In this document: in pieces, positions 45,113-55,691 of the stretch
Layout: each line of letters starts with the position of its first letter
Numbering within the stretch: position 1 is the first letter of the stretch
Assembly: GCA_018968885.1 (NCBI GenBank)
Contig: JAGWZK010000018.1
Location: forward strand, 1-64,000
Source: Planctomycetota bacterium
GTDB lineage: Bacteria; Planctomycetota; Phycisphaerae; Phycisphaerales; UBA1924
Direction of reading: 5' to 3'
Length of the DNA stretch: 64,000 nucleotides
The notes under the pieces: model-generated
Database searches by the model: none
What the model saw: only the letters and a program-made list of their open reading frames with translations
Told to the model about the DNA's origin: nothing
Position numbers and translations under genes: made by a program

Positions 45113-45592
45113 ATGACACACACCGCCTATCCACCCCCTGGCACTCCCGTTGATAAACAAGTTACCGGCGCAGCCGCCATCGTCATCGATTCCTCCGGTC
45201 GCGTGCTGCTGCAACGCCGCGCAGACAACGGCCACTGGGGCCTTCCCGGCGGTGGCATCGATCTGGGCGAATCCGCCTCCGCCGCCTGCATCCGCGAAGT
45301 CCGCGAAGAAACCGGCTACGAAGTCGACATCCTCCGCCTCCACGGCATCTACAGCGACCCCATCGTCGGCCAACTCATCCGCTATCCCGATGGCCGCGTC
45401 GCCCACATCGTCGCCATCGTCTTTGTCTGCAAAGTCGTCAGCGGCACACTCGCCATCAGCGATGAATCCACCGATGCCGCGTGGTTTGCGCCCGGATCTC
45501 TCCCCGATCCCATGACTCCCTCGCACCGCGTGCGCCTCACGGATTTCTGGAGTGCGGGCGGCCTTGCCAGCACGACGACATTCATCCGCTAA
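45113..45592 (+). CDS. Nudix hydrolase
   Basis: 159 residues. The Nudix box G-x5-E-x7-R-E-U-x-E-E-x-G-U is complete at about residues 47-69 (GGIDLGES... REVREETGY), so it should bind divalent metal and hydrolyse nucleoside diphosphate-linked substrates. The surrounding fold strands are visible ([31 protein letters not shown]). Substrate not predictable. The ATG at 45113 is preferred to the longer frame, which overlaps the sugE-like start. Confidence 0.93.
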   Translation: MTHTAYPPPGTPVDKQVTGAAAIVIDSSGRVLLQRRADNGHWGLPGGGIDLGESASAACIREVREETGYEVDILRLHGIYSDPIVGQLIRYPDGRVAHIVAIVFVCKVVSGTLAISDESTDAAWFAPGSLPDPMTPSHRVRLTDFWSAGGLASTTTFIR

Positions 45593-45680
45593 AGCGGGTC
45601 ATGCACGCCGCGAAACCTTGCGATTCCGGCCTTGATCTGGTACATTGGTGCCTCTCACCACTCACCGCCGGAGAGCGAGC

Positions 45681-48600
45681 ATGGCGCCACGACGAAACAT
45701 CCACGCACGCGCTGCCATCGCCGCCCCGGCCTTGTGGCTGAGCGCGGTGGGTCTCTCCACTTTAGTGTGCGGCACGCTCGCGATTCGCTCAACTACGTTG
45801 ATTCATACCACAACGCTGACCACGACCGCCACAACCAACAGCAACACCGCCACCAACACACAACACTCCATCCGTTACGGCCGCGACATCCGCCCCATCC
45901 TTTCCGATCGCTGCTTTCAATGTCACGGTCAGGACCCCGCGACGCGCCAGGAAAATCTCCGCCTCGATCAACGTGAAGAGGCCACCGCCTCACGCCCCGG
46001 CGGCGCAGCCATCGTTCCCGGCGATGCCCAGGCCAGTCAGCTCTATCGCCACATCACTACCACCGATCCCAAATCTATCATGCCCCCTCCGGGCAGCAAC
46101 AAGCGGCCACTCTCTGATGCAGAAAAAAACCTGATCCGCGATTGGATCAATCAAGGCGCCCCCTACGAACCCCACTGGTCATTCACTCCCCCCACTCGCC
46201 CCGCCGTGCCCACCGTGCAAGAAACCTCATGGCCCAACAACGCCATCGATAACTTCATTCTCGCCCGCCTCTCCACCTCCAACATCACTCCTTCTCCCGA
46301 TGCCTCTGATCGCGAACTTCTCCGCCGCCTCTTCCTCGATGTCACCGGCCTTCCTCCCACTCCGGTCGAACTCAGCGACTATCTCGCCGACACGCGCCCC
46401 GATCGCTACGAGCGTTGGGTGCACAAACTCCTCAACACAGAGCCCTATGTCACGCGCATGGCCGAGCGTCTCGCCACACCGTGGCTGGATATGGCCCGCT
46501 ACGCCGACACCGCCGGCATTCACATGGATGCGGGGCGCCAGATCTGGCCCTATCGCGATTGGGTCCTCGCCGCGCTGCTCGACAACATGCCCTTTGACCA
46601 GTTCACGGTCGAGCAGATCGCCGGTGACTTGCTCCCATCTGCATCGGAAGCGCAGAAGGTGGCGACAGGATTCAATCGCTGCCATGTGACAAGTGACGAA
46701 GGTGGAGCGATCAACGAGGAGTATCTGGTCGAATACGCGGTCGATCGTGTCAGCACCACCAGCAGCGTCTTTCTGGGGCTGACGGTTGGTTGTGCGCGGT
46801 GCCACGATCACAAGTACGACCCCATCTCCGCTCAGGACTTCTACTCCCTCTATTCCTACTTCAACTCCGTTGAAGAGCCCGGCATCTATGACCAGCGTCC
46901 CGATGCCAACCGCGCCTTCGAACCCTTCATGATGTTGCCGAGTGCTGAGGACCGCAAGCTCCTGGATGAACTCAAGGCCCGCAAGGAGACTCTGACGGCA
47001 AAGCTCTCTTCGCCAATGCCTGAAGACGACGCCACGCGGCAGAAGTTTTTCGCGGATGCGCAGGCCGCCCTCGGTCTCACTTGGCATATCGCCAAACCGA
47101 CTGCCGCCATGAGCGTGAATGGTGCAACGCTGACCATTCAGCCGGATGATTCGATTCTCGCCGGTGGTGCCAACCCCGCCAATGACGATCACTTGCTCAC
47201 GCTGCGCACGGATGACACCAACATCTCAGCACTGCTCATCGAGGCCATGGGTGACCCGTCACTCGCGAAGGGTCGCGCCGGGCGCACTGGTCATGGCAAC
47301 GCCGTGCTGACAGGGCTCACGGTCGAAGTCGTCTCGGTGCGTGATCCGGCGCAGACCAAGGTGGTCAACTTCCGCTGGGCGTGGGCCAATGTCCAGCAAC
47401 CTCACACGCACCTGGCGGTGACCAACCTTCTCGACGACAGCGACCTCACAGGTTGGGGGCTGGGTGCGCACGAGGCCAAATCCGCAGCAGATGTTCCCCG
47501 CACCGCGGTGCTTCTGGCCGATGAACCTTTCGGCTATGAAGGTGGCACCGAGCTGCACATCGCCTTGCAATATCGCTCTGAGCATGCTCAGCACGTGATC
47601 GGGCGCGTGCGGATTCAGACCTCGCGATTGAATGCCGCGGCGGCTGGCGTGTTGCCGGTGGCGATAGGCGGCTGGTATGTCGCCACACCTTTCGGGCTTT
47701 CCTCAGACAAGAACTTTGAGACGGCCTTTGGCCCCGAGAAAACGCCCTTTGACATGCACGCGACGTTTGGCCCCTCACGCATCGGCTGGAAACCTCGCGA
47801 GAATTCCAACGATGGTGAACCCACGAACATCACCGATGTGGTCTGCGCCACGTACCTGGCGCGGGAAATCTACTCCCCCGACAACCGCGAACTCCAGGTC
47901 TCCCTCGGCTCCGATGATGCCATGCGCCTCTTCGCCAACGGCAAAGAAGTCATCTCCCGCAAGATCGATCGCGGCGTGATGCCCGATCAGGATCGCGCGG
48001 TCATCCCCCTGAAGCGCGGCAGGAACACCATCGTCTACAAGATCATCAACACTGGTGGCCCCGGCGCGTACTACTTCAAGCCGTTACCCCCATCCAGCGA
48101 ACTCGGCTCACTCGGCATGCTGGCGCTTCTCCCCGACGGCGCGCGCACACCAGAGCAACTCGCCGCCGCCAATGAGCAGTGGCTGAGGCAGAACTCTCCT
48201 CGCTATCGCCAGATTCAGGATGACATCGCCGCCGCGAGCAAGAGCGAGACTGAACTCAACGCGCGCATCCCGCGCACCATGATCATGAAGGAGCTGGAAA
48301 AGCCCCGCGAGACCTTCGTCCTCACCCGCGGTCAATACGACCATCCCGATAAATCTCGTCCGGTCACTCGCAATATCCCCGCCGCCCTCGGCACGCTCCC
48401 TGCCGATGCACCCGCCGATCGCCGCGGCCTCGCCACATGGCTCACCAGCCCGCAAAATCCGCTCCTCTCCCGCGTCACCGTCAATCGGTATTGGGAACTC
48501 TTCTTCGGCAGCGGCATCGTGCGGACGACTGAGGATTTTGGTTTGCAGGGCGAATGGCCCAGCCACCCCGAACTGCTGGATTGGCTCGCCGTCGAATTCC

Positions 48601-49391
48601 GCGAATCCGGATGGAATACGCGGCACATCCTCGAACTCATCCTCACCAGCCGCACCTACCGCCAGTCGTCGCACACTCGCCCCGAACTCCGCGACATCGA
48701 CTCCGAAAACCGCCTCCTCGCATCTTTCCCCCGTCGCCGCCTCACCGCGGAACAACTCCGCGATCAGGCCCTCTATCTCTCCGGACTTCTCAAAGAAAAA
48801 CTCGGCGGACCCAGCGTCAAACCCTACCAGCCCGATGGACTCTGGCAGGAAGTGGCGATGCCGCAGTCGAACACGCGGACATATCAGCGCGGCATGGGTG
48901 ATGAGCTCTACCGCCGCTCCCTGTACACCTACTGGAAACGCGCTGCCCCACCACCATCCATGCTGACGTTTGATGCACCGACGCGCGAGTTCTGCTCCAT
49001 CCGCCGCCCCTCAACCTCAACCCCGCTGCAGGCGCTGGTGCTGTGGAATGATGAACAATTTGTGGAGGCGGCGCGGGTGCTGGCGCAGCGGACACTGACG
49101 GAGGGAGATATCAGCGGCGACATCGCCAAACGTGATACGCAGCGTCTATACACGCTCTTTGAACGTTGCACATCGCAACAGCCAGATGAGAAGCAGCTGG
49201 CCGCGCTCGTCGCGGCTCTAGCCGATTTCCGCACCCGATTCATGTCTGAGCCCGCCGCCGCGACGGATTTGCTAAATGTGGGGCTGGGCCCGATTCCGGA
49301 TGCGTTGAAGGATGACCCGGCAGAACTGGCGAGTTGGACGATGATTGCAAGTTCGCTCATGAACCTCTATCAGGCCACGACCCAGCACTGA
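45681..49391 (+). CDS. PSD1/DUF1549-DUF1553 protein with cytochrome c heme site
   Basis: 1236 residues. N-terminal membrane/signal region (about 11-35), then a planctomycete cytochrome c motif C-F-Q-C-H at 78-82. DUF1549 follows (FILARLSTSNITPSPD, LRRLFLDVTGLPPTPVEL, WLDMARYADTAG). A long middle part contains a PA14/carbohydrate-binding-like insert (RELQVSLGSDDAMRLFANGK). DUF1553 is at the C-terminus (RVTVNRYWELFFGSGIVRT, EDFGLQGEWPSHPELLDWLA). Almost always paired with a DUF1501 protein, as here at 51167. Probably binds exported polymers; the exact role is unknown. GGAG precedes the ATG. Confidence 0.95.
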   Translation: MAPRRNIHARAAIAAPALWLSAVGLSTLVCGTLAIRSTTLIHTTTLTTTATTNSNTATNTQHSIRYGRDIRPILSDRCFQCHGQDPATRQENLRLDQREEATASRPGGAAIVPGDAQASQLYRHITTTDPKSIMPPPGSNKRPLSDAEKNLIRDWINQGAPYEPHWSFTPPTRPAVPTVQETSWPNNAIDNFILARLSTSNITPSPDASDRELLRRLFLDVTGLPPTPVELSDYLADTRPDRYERWVHKLLNTEPYVTRMAERLATPWLDMARYADTAGIHMDAGRQIWPYRDWVLAALLDNMPFDQFTVEQIAGDLLPSASEAQKVATGFNRCHVTSDEGGAINEEYLVEYAVDRVSTTSSVFLGLTVGCARCHDHKYDPISAQDFYSLYSYFNSVEEPGIYDQRPDANRAFEPFMMLPSAEDRKLLDELKARKETLTAKLSSPMPEDDATRQKFFADAQAALGLTWHIAKPTAAMSVNGATLTIQPDDSILAGGANPANDDHLLTLRTDDTNISALLIEAMGDPSLAKGRAGRTGHGNAVLTGLTVEVVSVRDPAQTKVVNFRWAWANVQQPHTHLAVTNLLDDSDLTGWGLGAHEAKSAADVPRTAVLLADEPFGYEGGTELHIALQYRSEHAQHVIGRVRIQTSRLNAAAAGVLPVAIGGWYVATPFGLSSDKNFETAFGPEKTPFDMHATFGPSRIGWKPRENSNDGEPTNITDVVCATYLAREIYSPDNRELQVSLGSDDAMRLFANGKEVISRKIDRGVMPDQDRAVIPLKRGRNTIVYKIINTGGPGAYYFKPLPPSSELGSLGMLALLPDGARTPEQLAAANEQWLRQNSPRYRQIQDDIAAASKSETELNARIPRTMIMKELEKPRETFVLTRGQYDHPDKSRPVTRNIPAALGTLPADAPADRRGLATWLTSPQNPLLSRVTVNRYWELFFGSGIVRTTEDFGLQGEWPSHPELLDWLAVEFRESGWNTRHILELILTSRTYRQSSHTRPELRDIDSENRLLASFPRRRLTAEQLRDQALYLSGLLKEKLGGPSVKPYQPDGLWQEVAMPQSNTRTYQRGMGDELYRRSLYTYWKRAAPPPSMLTFDAPTREFCSIRRPSTSTPLQALVLWNDEQFVEAARVLAQRTLTEGDISGDIAKRDTQRLYTLFERCTSQQPDEKQLAALVAALADFRTRFMSEPAAATDLLNVGLGPIPDALKDDPAELASWTMIASSLMNLYQATTQH

Positions 49392-49669
49392 ATTCGCACA
49401 TCACACCGCACCGCCGCAATCTCTTCACCTGTCCAGAGCGTCCCGGCATACCACTCAAGCCCCGCAACCCTTTCCACCCGTTCTCGTTATACCACCAGCA
49501 GGGCACTCGCAGACCGGCCCAAAACCCGCGAGACCAAAGCCGCCCCCGGCCAGCCCGCACACGCTCCTAATGTGTCCGCATCTGCGGAACCCAGGCCCCT
49601 CCGTCCACGAATCCTGAACAACAGATGCACAATCACCGATTGGCATCCCCTGCACAAAGGAATGAATCG

Positions 49670-50884
49670 ATGAAGACCGTGTGCCCAATCCACACCTTGG
49701 CTTCCACCTTCGTTGCCCTCGCTGCAGGCGCGTGGTGCATTCTGTCCACCCCCAGCGTGCAGGCCCAGCCAACCCCCCAACCAGCCCCGCAGCCATCTTC
49801 ACCCAACTCCACCTCTTCTCCAACTCTGCCCCCAACCACAGACACTGCCGCACCCCCATCTCCGCAGCCCGCGCTCCCCGCTTGCCATATCAACCTGCGC
49901 ATGCCCGAAAAAATGCGCGACATTCTGTCAAACGTGCTCGTTCGCACAGAGCTCAAACCCGAAACCCAGGTCCGCGCCTTCCTGAAAGATGCTGACAAAA
50001 AATTCGCCACCGGCGACGATCTGCTTCGTGCTGCTGCAAACCACTTTCAGATCGATCCCAAGCGCCTGGCTGAGCTCGCTGAAAAGTGGCGCCACATCAA
50101 TTGCACGCACGCCCCGGTCCCCGGATATGTCGTTTCAGATGAGTTGCTCGATCCCGCCACCGGCGAACCGGCACAAGCCATTCCCGTCTCCCCCTTCGCC
50201 GCCAATGTCACCCTGCACGTTGTTCTTCACGAACTCGGTCACGCCGTCATCCGAGAGTTCGACATCATGGTGCTTGGCAACGAAGAAAACATGGCCGATG
50301 CCTTCGCCACCCACATGCTCACCGAGCACTTCCCCGATCAGGCCCTGGCGGCAATCACCGCTCGCATCACCTCACTCATGATCGAAGCTGGCGAAGTACC
50401 CCGCGATCAATGGACCGTCCGGGGTGAACACGATAACGATGCCCGCCGCGCGTACCAGATCGCAGCCCTCGCCCTCGCCGCTGACCGAGACAAATACATC
50501 AGTGTCGCACCCCTCGTCGGCATGGCCGAAAGAGACATCGCACGCGCATGCGACTACGGCGCAGACATCCACCGCGCTTGGCGACGCACGCTTACACCCT
50601 TCCTGATGCCCGCAGGCAAGACCTCCCGCGAAGCCCGCATCCGCGCCGACCACGCCACCACCGCCTTCATCCAAGCAGGTCAGCCCAGTCTTGAATCCAC
50701 CATCGAGTCCGCACTCCGCCGGATCGATTGGCACTCACAGGTCACCATCGAGTTCGCCGGCGGCCCCGGCGGCGCGGCATGGAGCCGCTCATCTCGCACC
50801 ATCAAGGTCAACGGCGACTATCTCCGCCGCTTCATCAATCAAGGTAACCAGGCCCAGGCCGAGATCGCGCCCAAAGCTCCCTAG
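49670..50884 (+). CDS. Secreted DUF4344-type putative metallopeptidase
   Basis: 404 residues. Signal peptide at about 1-33, then a Pro/Ser/Thr-rich linker to residue 75. The HELGH zinc-peptidase motif is at about residues 187-191 (VVLHELGHAVIREFDIMVLG), followed by the expected downstream Glu in NEENMADAFATHML. This matches the DUF4344 family of secreted peptidase-like proteins. AAAGGA lies before the ATG. It stands between the PSD1 and DUF1501 genes, so it is probably part of the same exported system; the cleaved target is unknown. Confidence 0.85.
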   Translation: MKTVCPIHTLASTFVALAAGAWCILSTPSVQAQPTPQPAPQPSSPNSTSSPTLPPTTDTAAPPSPQPALPACHINLRMPEKMRDILSNVLVRTELKPETQVRAFLKDADKKFATGDDLLRAAANHFQIDPKRLAELAEKWRHINCTHAPVPGYVVSDELLDPATGEPAQAIPVSPFAANVTLHVVLHELGHAVIREFDIMVLGNEENMADAFATHMLTEHFPDQALAAITARITSLMIEAGEVPRDQWTVRGEHDNDARRAYQIAALALAADRDKYISVAPLVGMAERDIARACDYGADIHRAWRRTLTPFLMPAGKTSREARIRADHATTAFIQAGQPSLESTIESALRRIDWHSQVTIEFAGGPGGAAWSRSSRTIKVNGDYLRRFINQGNQAQAEIAPKAP

Positions 50885-51166
50885 TACGCCCCAGTCATTC
50901 GCGCAATCTGACCAGATTTTCTATCACTCCCGACACGCGTGAAGACAGATCGGTCGACGCTTGCGCGATCGATCCCGCCGATCAAAAGGCACTCCGAAAT
51001 ATTTCGTCGTGGTCCTCATTCCTCCAAGTCTCCCGGCAGGAGCGCAGCGTCCCAAGTGTCTCAGATATCAATTGAAAAGGCTTCCCATCCACCCCCATCT
51101 TCCGGTATCCTGCACCCTCGCCCCACCCGGGCCCAAAACCACTCCAACAGCCCTGCGAGCGTGCCC

Positions 51167-52687
51167 ATGTCAGACCTTCGTCCCCACACCACCAACCTCC
51201 CCCACCCAGTCGAAGAGCACTACCTCGATCTCACGCGCCGCCGCTTCTTCTCCCTCTCCACCCAGACTCTCGCGGCAGGTCTTGGCACACTCGCCCTCGG
51301 CAGTCTCCTCGGTGCCAAAGCAGCCGCGGCAACCGATCCTTCCTCACAAGCCACTCCCACCCAACCCCCTCTCCCGCTCCTGGGACCAAACTTCGCCCCT
51401 CGCGCCAAGCGCGTCATCTATCTCCACATGGAGGGCGCACCCAGCCAGCTTGATCTCTTCGACTACAAGCCCCAGCTCCGTGGTCGGTACGGTGAAGACC
51501 TCCCCGAATCCATCCGCAAGGGGCAGCGCCTCACCACCATGACCAGCGGCCAGTCCAAGTTCCCAGTCGCTCCCTCTCTCTTCCGCTTCTCCCGCTATGC
51601 CAACAACCAGGATGGCGCCTGGGTCTCTGAACTGCTCCCCTACACCGCCGCGATGTCGCACGAAATCTGCTACATCCGCTCCATGCACACCGAGGCGATC
51701 AATCACGAACCCGGCATCACCTTCGTCCAAACCGGTAATCAGCAACCCGGTCGCCCCTCCTTCGGCTCCTGGGTCAGTTACGGCCTGGGCAGCATGAATG
51801 CCAATCTTCCCACCTTCGTCGTGCTCATCACGCAGGGCCTCGGCAATATGCAGGCCCTCTCCGCACGTTTCTGGGGCTCGGGCTTCCTTCCCAGCGAGCA
51901 TCAGGGATGCCGTCTCCGCAGTGGTGATGATCCTGTACTTTTCCTCCGCGATCCCGAAGGCATCACCCGCGCAGATCGCCGCCGCATGCTCGATCTGGTG
52001 GGCGAACTCAACCATCAGGAGATGAACGAATCTCTCGATCCTGAGATCCGCACCCGCATCGCCCAATACGAAATGGCGTATCGCATGCAGATGTCAGTGC
52101 CCGAACTGACTGACTTCTCCGATGAAGATGAAGAAACCCTGAATCTCTACGGCCCCGAAGTCAAAAAGCCCGGCTCCTTCGCCGCCAACTGCCTCCTCGC
52201 CCGCCGCCTTTCCGAACGCGGCGTCCGCTTTGTCCAGCTCTACATGCGCGGCTGGGATCAGCACAACAACCTCCCCGCCGAAATGCGGGCCCAGTGCAAG
52301 GCCGTCGATCAGCCCCAAGCCGCGCTCCTCGCCGACCTGCGTCGTCGCGGCATGCTCGACGACACCCTCGTCATCTGGGGTGGCGAATTCGGCCGCACCG
52401 TCTATAGCCAGGGTGTGCTGACGCCAACCAACTATGGCCGCGACCACCACCCGCGCTGCTTCTCGATGTGGGTCGCCGGCGGCGGATTCAAGCCCGGCAT
52501 CACCATCGGCGCCACCGATGACTATTCATACAACATCATCGATAATCCCGTCGATGTGCACGATCTGCACGCGACGCTGCTGCACTGTCTGGGGATCGAG
52601 CACACCCGCATGATCTTCCGTCATCAGGGGCGCGATTTCCGCCTCACCGATGTCTTTGGCAAAGTCCGCCCCGAACTCATCATCTGA
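51167..52687 (+). CDS. DUF1501 protein with Tat signal (sulfatase-like fold)
   Basis: 506 residues. Tat signal [22 protein letters not shown] at about 25-47. Then the DUF1501 body: [63 protein letters not shown] and [16 protein letters not shown]. The family has an alkaline-phosphatase-like fold, is exported, and pairs with DUF1549/1553 proteins. Start at 51167 puts the RR near the N-terminus; the longer frame is shadow-like. Function of the pair is unproven. Confidence 0.93.
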   Translation: MSDLRPHTTNLPHPVEEHYLDLTRRRFFSLSTQTLAAGLGTLALGSLLGAKAAAATDPSSQATPTQPPLPLLGPNFAPRAKRVIYLHMEGAPSQLDLFDYKPQLRGRYGEDLPESIRKGQRLTTMTSGQSKFPVAPSLFRFSRYANNQDGAWVSELLPYTAAMSHEICYIRSMHTEAINHEPGITFVQTGNQQPGRPSFGSWVSYGLGSMNANLPTFVVLITQGLGNMQALSARFWGSGFLPSEHQGCRLRSGDDPVLFLRDPEGITRADRRRMLDLVGELNHQEMNESLDPEIRTRIAQYEMAYRMQMSVPELTDFSDEDEETLNLYGPEVKKPGSFAANCLLARRLSERGVRFVQLYMRGWDQHNNLPAEMRAQCKAVDQPQAALLADLRRRGMLDDTLVIWGGEFGRTVYSQGVLTPTNYGRDHHPRCFSMWVAGGGFKPGITIGATDDYSYNIIDNPVDVHDLHATLLHCLGIEHTRMIFRHQGRDFRLTDVFGKVRPELII

Positions 52688-52741
52688 TTACACGTCTGAC
52701 CCTTCCCCTCATCGCCACTTCTACTCGAGGATCTCTCGCGC

Positions 52742-54427
52742 ATGGAGCCACTGGTTCAATTCATCGGACGACTGCACCCCATGCTCGTCCACGCGCCCAT
52801 CGGCATCCTCATCGGGCTGGTCTCCCTCGAAATCCTGTACAAATTTCACAAGCAGACACTCGATCACTCTGTTCGCTTCATCCTCATCCTGCTCGCGACC
52901 GCATCGTCCATCGCATCGATCGCCACCGGACTCATCTTCCGCGATGATGAGGGGTACAGCTCGCTCACTGCCGATCTGCACCAGTGGTTCGGCATCGGAC
53001 TGGGCGTCGTCCTCATCATCAGCTGCATCGCCGCCGGAAAGCGCAAGCTCGTCGGCTACGCCATCACACTGTGTCTCTCCGCCGGGCTCATCACCGCTGC
53101 CGGACACTTTGGCGCATCTCTGACGCACGGCGCTGATTTCCTCACCGAGCCGTTCGCATCCAAGAAAACAACTTCAGCGCCCACTCCAACGCCCACGTCC
53201 CCCACTACCTCCAATAGCCCCGAAACCGCGACACACGCGAGTACTGATACCAACTCCACCCCGCCCGCCACGATTTCCCAGTTCGAACTCACCGTCGCGC
53301 CAATCCTCGAGAATCACTGCATCTCCTGCCACGGTCCAACCAAGGTCAAAGGCAACTTGCGACTGGATTCGCCCGAAGCCATGCTTGCAGGTGGCGAGCA
53401 CGGTCCTGCGATTCTCACCGCAGCTCCACTCGACAGCCCGATTCTGACACGCCTCCTTCTTCCCTTGGATGATGAAGACCACATGCCGCCGGACTCGCGG
53501 CAGCAACCCACCGATGCCGAGATTCAGGCGATCCGTGCCTGGCTCGCCGCCGGTGGCAGCTTCACCGCGCCACCTCCAGCCCAAAACCCACAAGCAACAC
53601 CCGCCGCCGCGCCAACTTCTTCCTCAGCAACCCCAGCTTCCTCCACTCCAACTCCTACACCAAAGCCAGCCGCTATCGCGCCGCGTCCAAAACGTCCCGA
53701 ACCCGCCTCTCATCCAGAGGCCAGCGCGATAGCCGCGCTGCGGGCGGCTCTGATTCACATCGCTCCCATCGCTCAGAACTCGACCTTGTACGAGGTCGAT
53801 GTTGCGGCGATTGCACCGACCATGGACGATGCCGCGATTGACAAACTTCTGATACCCATCCTCACCAACATCAGCGATCTGAATCTGGCTCGCACCAAGA
53901 TCGGCCAACCGACCATCGCGCTCACCGCTCGCATGCCTCACCTGCGCAAGCTTGATCTCAGCGGCACCCCCATTGATGATGCCGCGATCGCGGCGATTGC
54001 CAATCACAAGTCGCTCGAATCTCTCACCATCACGCGCACCTCCATTTCAGACCCTGCTCCGCTGCTGACGCTGCCTGCGCTGACGAATCTCTATTGCTGG
54101 AATACCAAGCTCAGCGAAGATTCACTGTCCACCCTTCGCGCCCGTCCGGGCTTGACTCTCAATTCCGGCTCTCGGCCTGCGCCTGCTGCGCTGGAGACTG
54201 AGCCGCCCCCGGTGCTGGCCCGAGTTGGCGATGCTGCGGCACCGGGTCCGTCTGCTGCCCAATCGCTCAAACCGATCAACACGATGTGCCCGGTCAGCGG
54301 CAAGCCCATCGATGCCAGCAAACTCGTGGTGTACCAGGGACGCGTTGTCGGCCTGTGCTGCGAGCACTGTGCAGAGGCATTTCTGGCGGACCCGGCCAAA
54401 TACGCCGACAAACTGCCAAAGCCCTGA
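52742..54427 (+). CDS. DUF2231 membrane-cytochrome c protein with repeat region and Cys-rich C-terminus
   Basis: 561 residues. N-terminus: DUF2231 with four membrane helices (LVQFIGRLHPMLVHAPIGIL, then about 40-58, 76-95 and 105-125). Thr/Pro-rich linker, then a c-type heme site C-I-S-C-H at about 194-198 with GNLRLDSPEAM. A second Pro-rich linker leads to short leucine-rich-repeat-like units (LNLARTKIGQPTIALTA, LRKLDLSGTPIDDAAIAAI). It ends in a YHS/TRASH-like metal domain: MCPVSGKPID, VGLCCEHCAEAF. Follows DUF1501 by 54 nt, likely in the same operon. The mixture suggests redox or metal sensing at the membrane. Confidence 0.85.
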   Translation: MEPLVQFIGRLHPMLVHAPIGILIGLVSLEILYKFHKQTLDHSVRFILILLATASSIASIATGLIFRDDEGYSSLTADLHQWFGIGLGVVLIISCIAAGKRKLVGYAITLCLSAGLITAAGHFGASLTHGADFLTEPFASKKTTSAPTPTPTSPTTSNSPETATHASTDTNSTPPATISQFELTVAPILENHCISCHGPTKVKGNLRLDSPEAMLAGGEHGPAILTAAPLDSPILTRLLLPLDDEDHMPPDSRQQPTDAEIQAIRAWLAAGGSFTAPPPAQNPQATPAAAPTSSSATPASSTPTPTPKPAAIAPRPKRPEPASHPEASAIAALRAALIHIAPIAQNSTLYEVDVAAIAPTMDDAAIDKLLIPILTNISDLNLARTKIGQPTIALTARMPHLRKLDLSGTPIDDAAIAAIANHKSLESLTITRTSISDPAPLLTLPALTNLYCWNTKLSEDSLSTLRARPGLTLNSGSRPAPAALETEPPPVLARVGDAAAPGPSAAQSLKPINTMCPVSGKPIDASKLVVYQGRVVGLCCEHCAEAFLADPAKYADKLPKP

Positions 54428-54584
54428 AAGCACTCGTTTTTTCCTCGTTTCACACCCTGAAACATGGTTTTCCCCCTGTCTAGTGATCTCCCCCGACAGG
54501 TGCCCCAAGGTGTCAGGTGCCCGGTTGGACTCCTATCATCTTTCTCGCACTTTTCGACCTGTTTTTGACCCTGAGCCATCTCTT

Positions 54585-55661
54585 ATGACGACCCTTTCCC
54601 CAGCCATTCCATCAGACATCGCCGCCGAGATCGCCAACCTGCACACGCTGCTGGAGAAGCCGCTCCCTTCGCGCGAAGGCAGCCGCGTCATCCAGTTCCG
54701 CGAGGCCCTCCGCGAGGCGATGACCGAGGAGATGCGGCGCGATAAGCGGATCTTCCTCCTGGGTGAAGAAGTGGCGCAGTACAACGGCGCGTACAAGGTC
54801 TCGCAGGGCATGCTCGACGAATTCGGCCCAAAGCGGATCATCGACTCTCCGATTTCGGAGAACGGCTTTGCTGGCCTTGCCGTCGGCGCTGCCATGTACG
54901 GCCTCCGCCCCATCATCGAGTTCATGTCGTGGTCCTTTTCTCTGGTCGCGGCGGACCAGCTTTTGAACAACGTTCCCAAGATGCTCTACATGTCCGGCGG
55001 CCAGTGGGGTTGTCCGGTGGTCTTCCGCGGCAACGATGGCGCTGGTGGCCAGCTCGGCTCCACGCACTCCTGGTGCGTCGAAGGCCTCTACGCCAACGTC
55101 CCCGGTGTGAAAATCGTCATCCCCAGCAACCCCTACGACGCGAAGGGACTGCTGAAGACCGCGATTCTCGATCCTGATCCGGTCTTCTTCCTGGAATCCG
55201 AGCGCATGCTGGGCGATAAGGCCCACGTCCCGGAAGAGGAGTACTACATCCCCTTCGGCCAAGCAGCACTGCGTCACGAGGGAACGGATTGCACGATTGT
55301 CTCCTTTGGTCGTCCCGTGAATTTCTGCCTCGAAGCTGCCGCCGAGCTCGCCGCCGAAGGCATCACCGTCGATGTGCTGGATATGCGGACGATTCGTCCT
55401 TTGGACATTGACTCGATTCTGGCCAGCGTCAAGAAGACCGGCCGCATCGTCGTCGTCGATCAGTGCTGGCCGTTTGCCTCGGTCGCCAGCGAAGTGATCA
55501 CCCAGGTGTGCGAGCGAGGATTCGACTGGCTCGATCACCAGCCGCTGCGCGTCAACACCGAAGATGTGCCGACCCCGTACGCCAAAAACCTTGAGGCCGA
55601 GTACCTGCCCAACAAGTTCAAGATCGTCGCGGCGGTGAAGAAGTCGCTCGGTTTGGCGTAA
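54585..55661 (+). CDS. pdhB: Pyruvate dehydrogenase E1 component, beta subunit
   Basis: 358 residues. Family blocks: IQFREALREAMTEEMRRD, FLLGEEVAQYNGAYKVSQG, RIIDSPISENGFAGLAVGAA, PIIEFMSWSFSL, GGQLGSTHSWCVEGLYANVPG, PFGQAALRHEGTDCTIVS and VVVDQCWPFASVASEV. The start Met at 54585 has a short N-terminal lead of about 35 residues before the first strand. The longer frame overlaps the preceding gene and is not family-like. Partner of PdhA at 43525, separated by about 10 kb of unrelated genes. E2 and E3 are not in the window. Confidence 0.97.
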   Translation: MTTLSPAIPSDIAAEIANLHTLLEKPLPSREGSRVIQFREALREAMTEEMRRDKRIFLLGEEVAQYNGAYKVSQGMLDEFGPKRIIDSPISENGFAGLAVGAAMYGLRPIIEFMSWSFSLVAADQLLNNVPKMLYMSGGQWGCPVVFRGNDGAGGQLGSTHSWCVEGLYANVPGVKIVIPSNPYDAKGLLKTAILDPDPVFFLESERMLGDKAHVPEEEYYIPFGQAALRHEGTDCTIVSFGRPVNFCLEAAAELAAEGITVDVLDMRTIRPLDIDSILASVKKTGRIVVVDQCWPFASVASEVITQVCERGFDWLDHQPLRVNTEDVPTPYAKNLEAEYLPNKFKIVAAVKKSLGLA

Positions 55662-55691
55662 GTCTCAACCCGATCTGGGCTGAAGTTGACC

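Noticed and set aside
46227-47192. 321-codon minus-strand frame inside the PSD1 gene
   Set aside because: Shadow frame; the plus-strand frame carries the CxxCH, DUF1549 and DUF1553 motifs.
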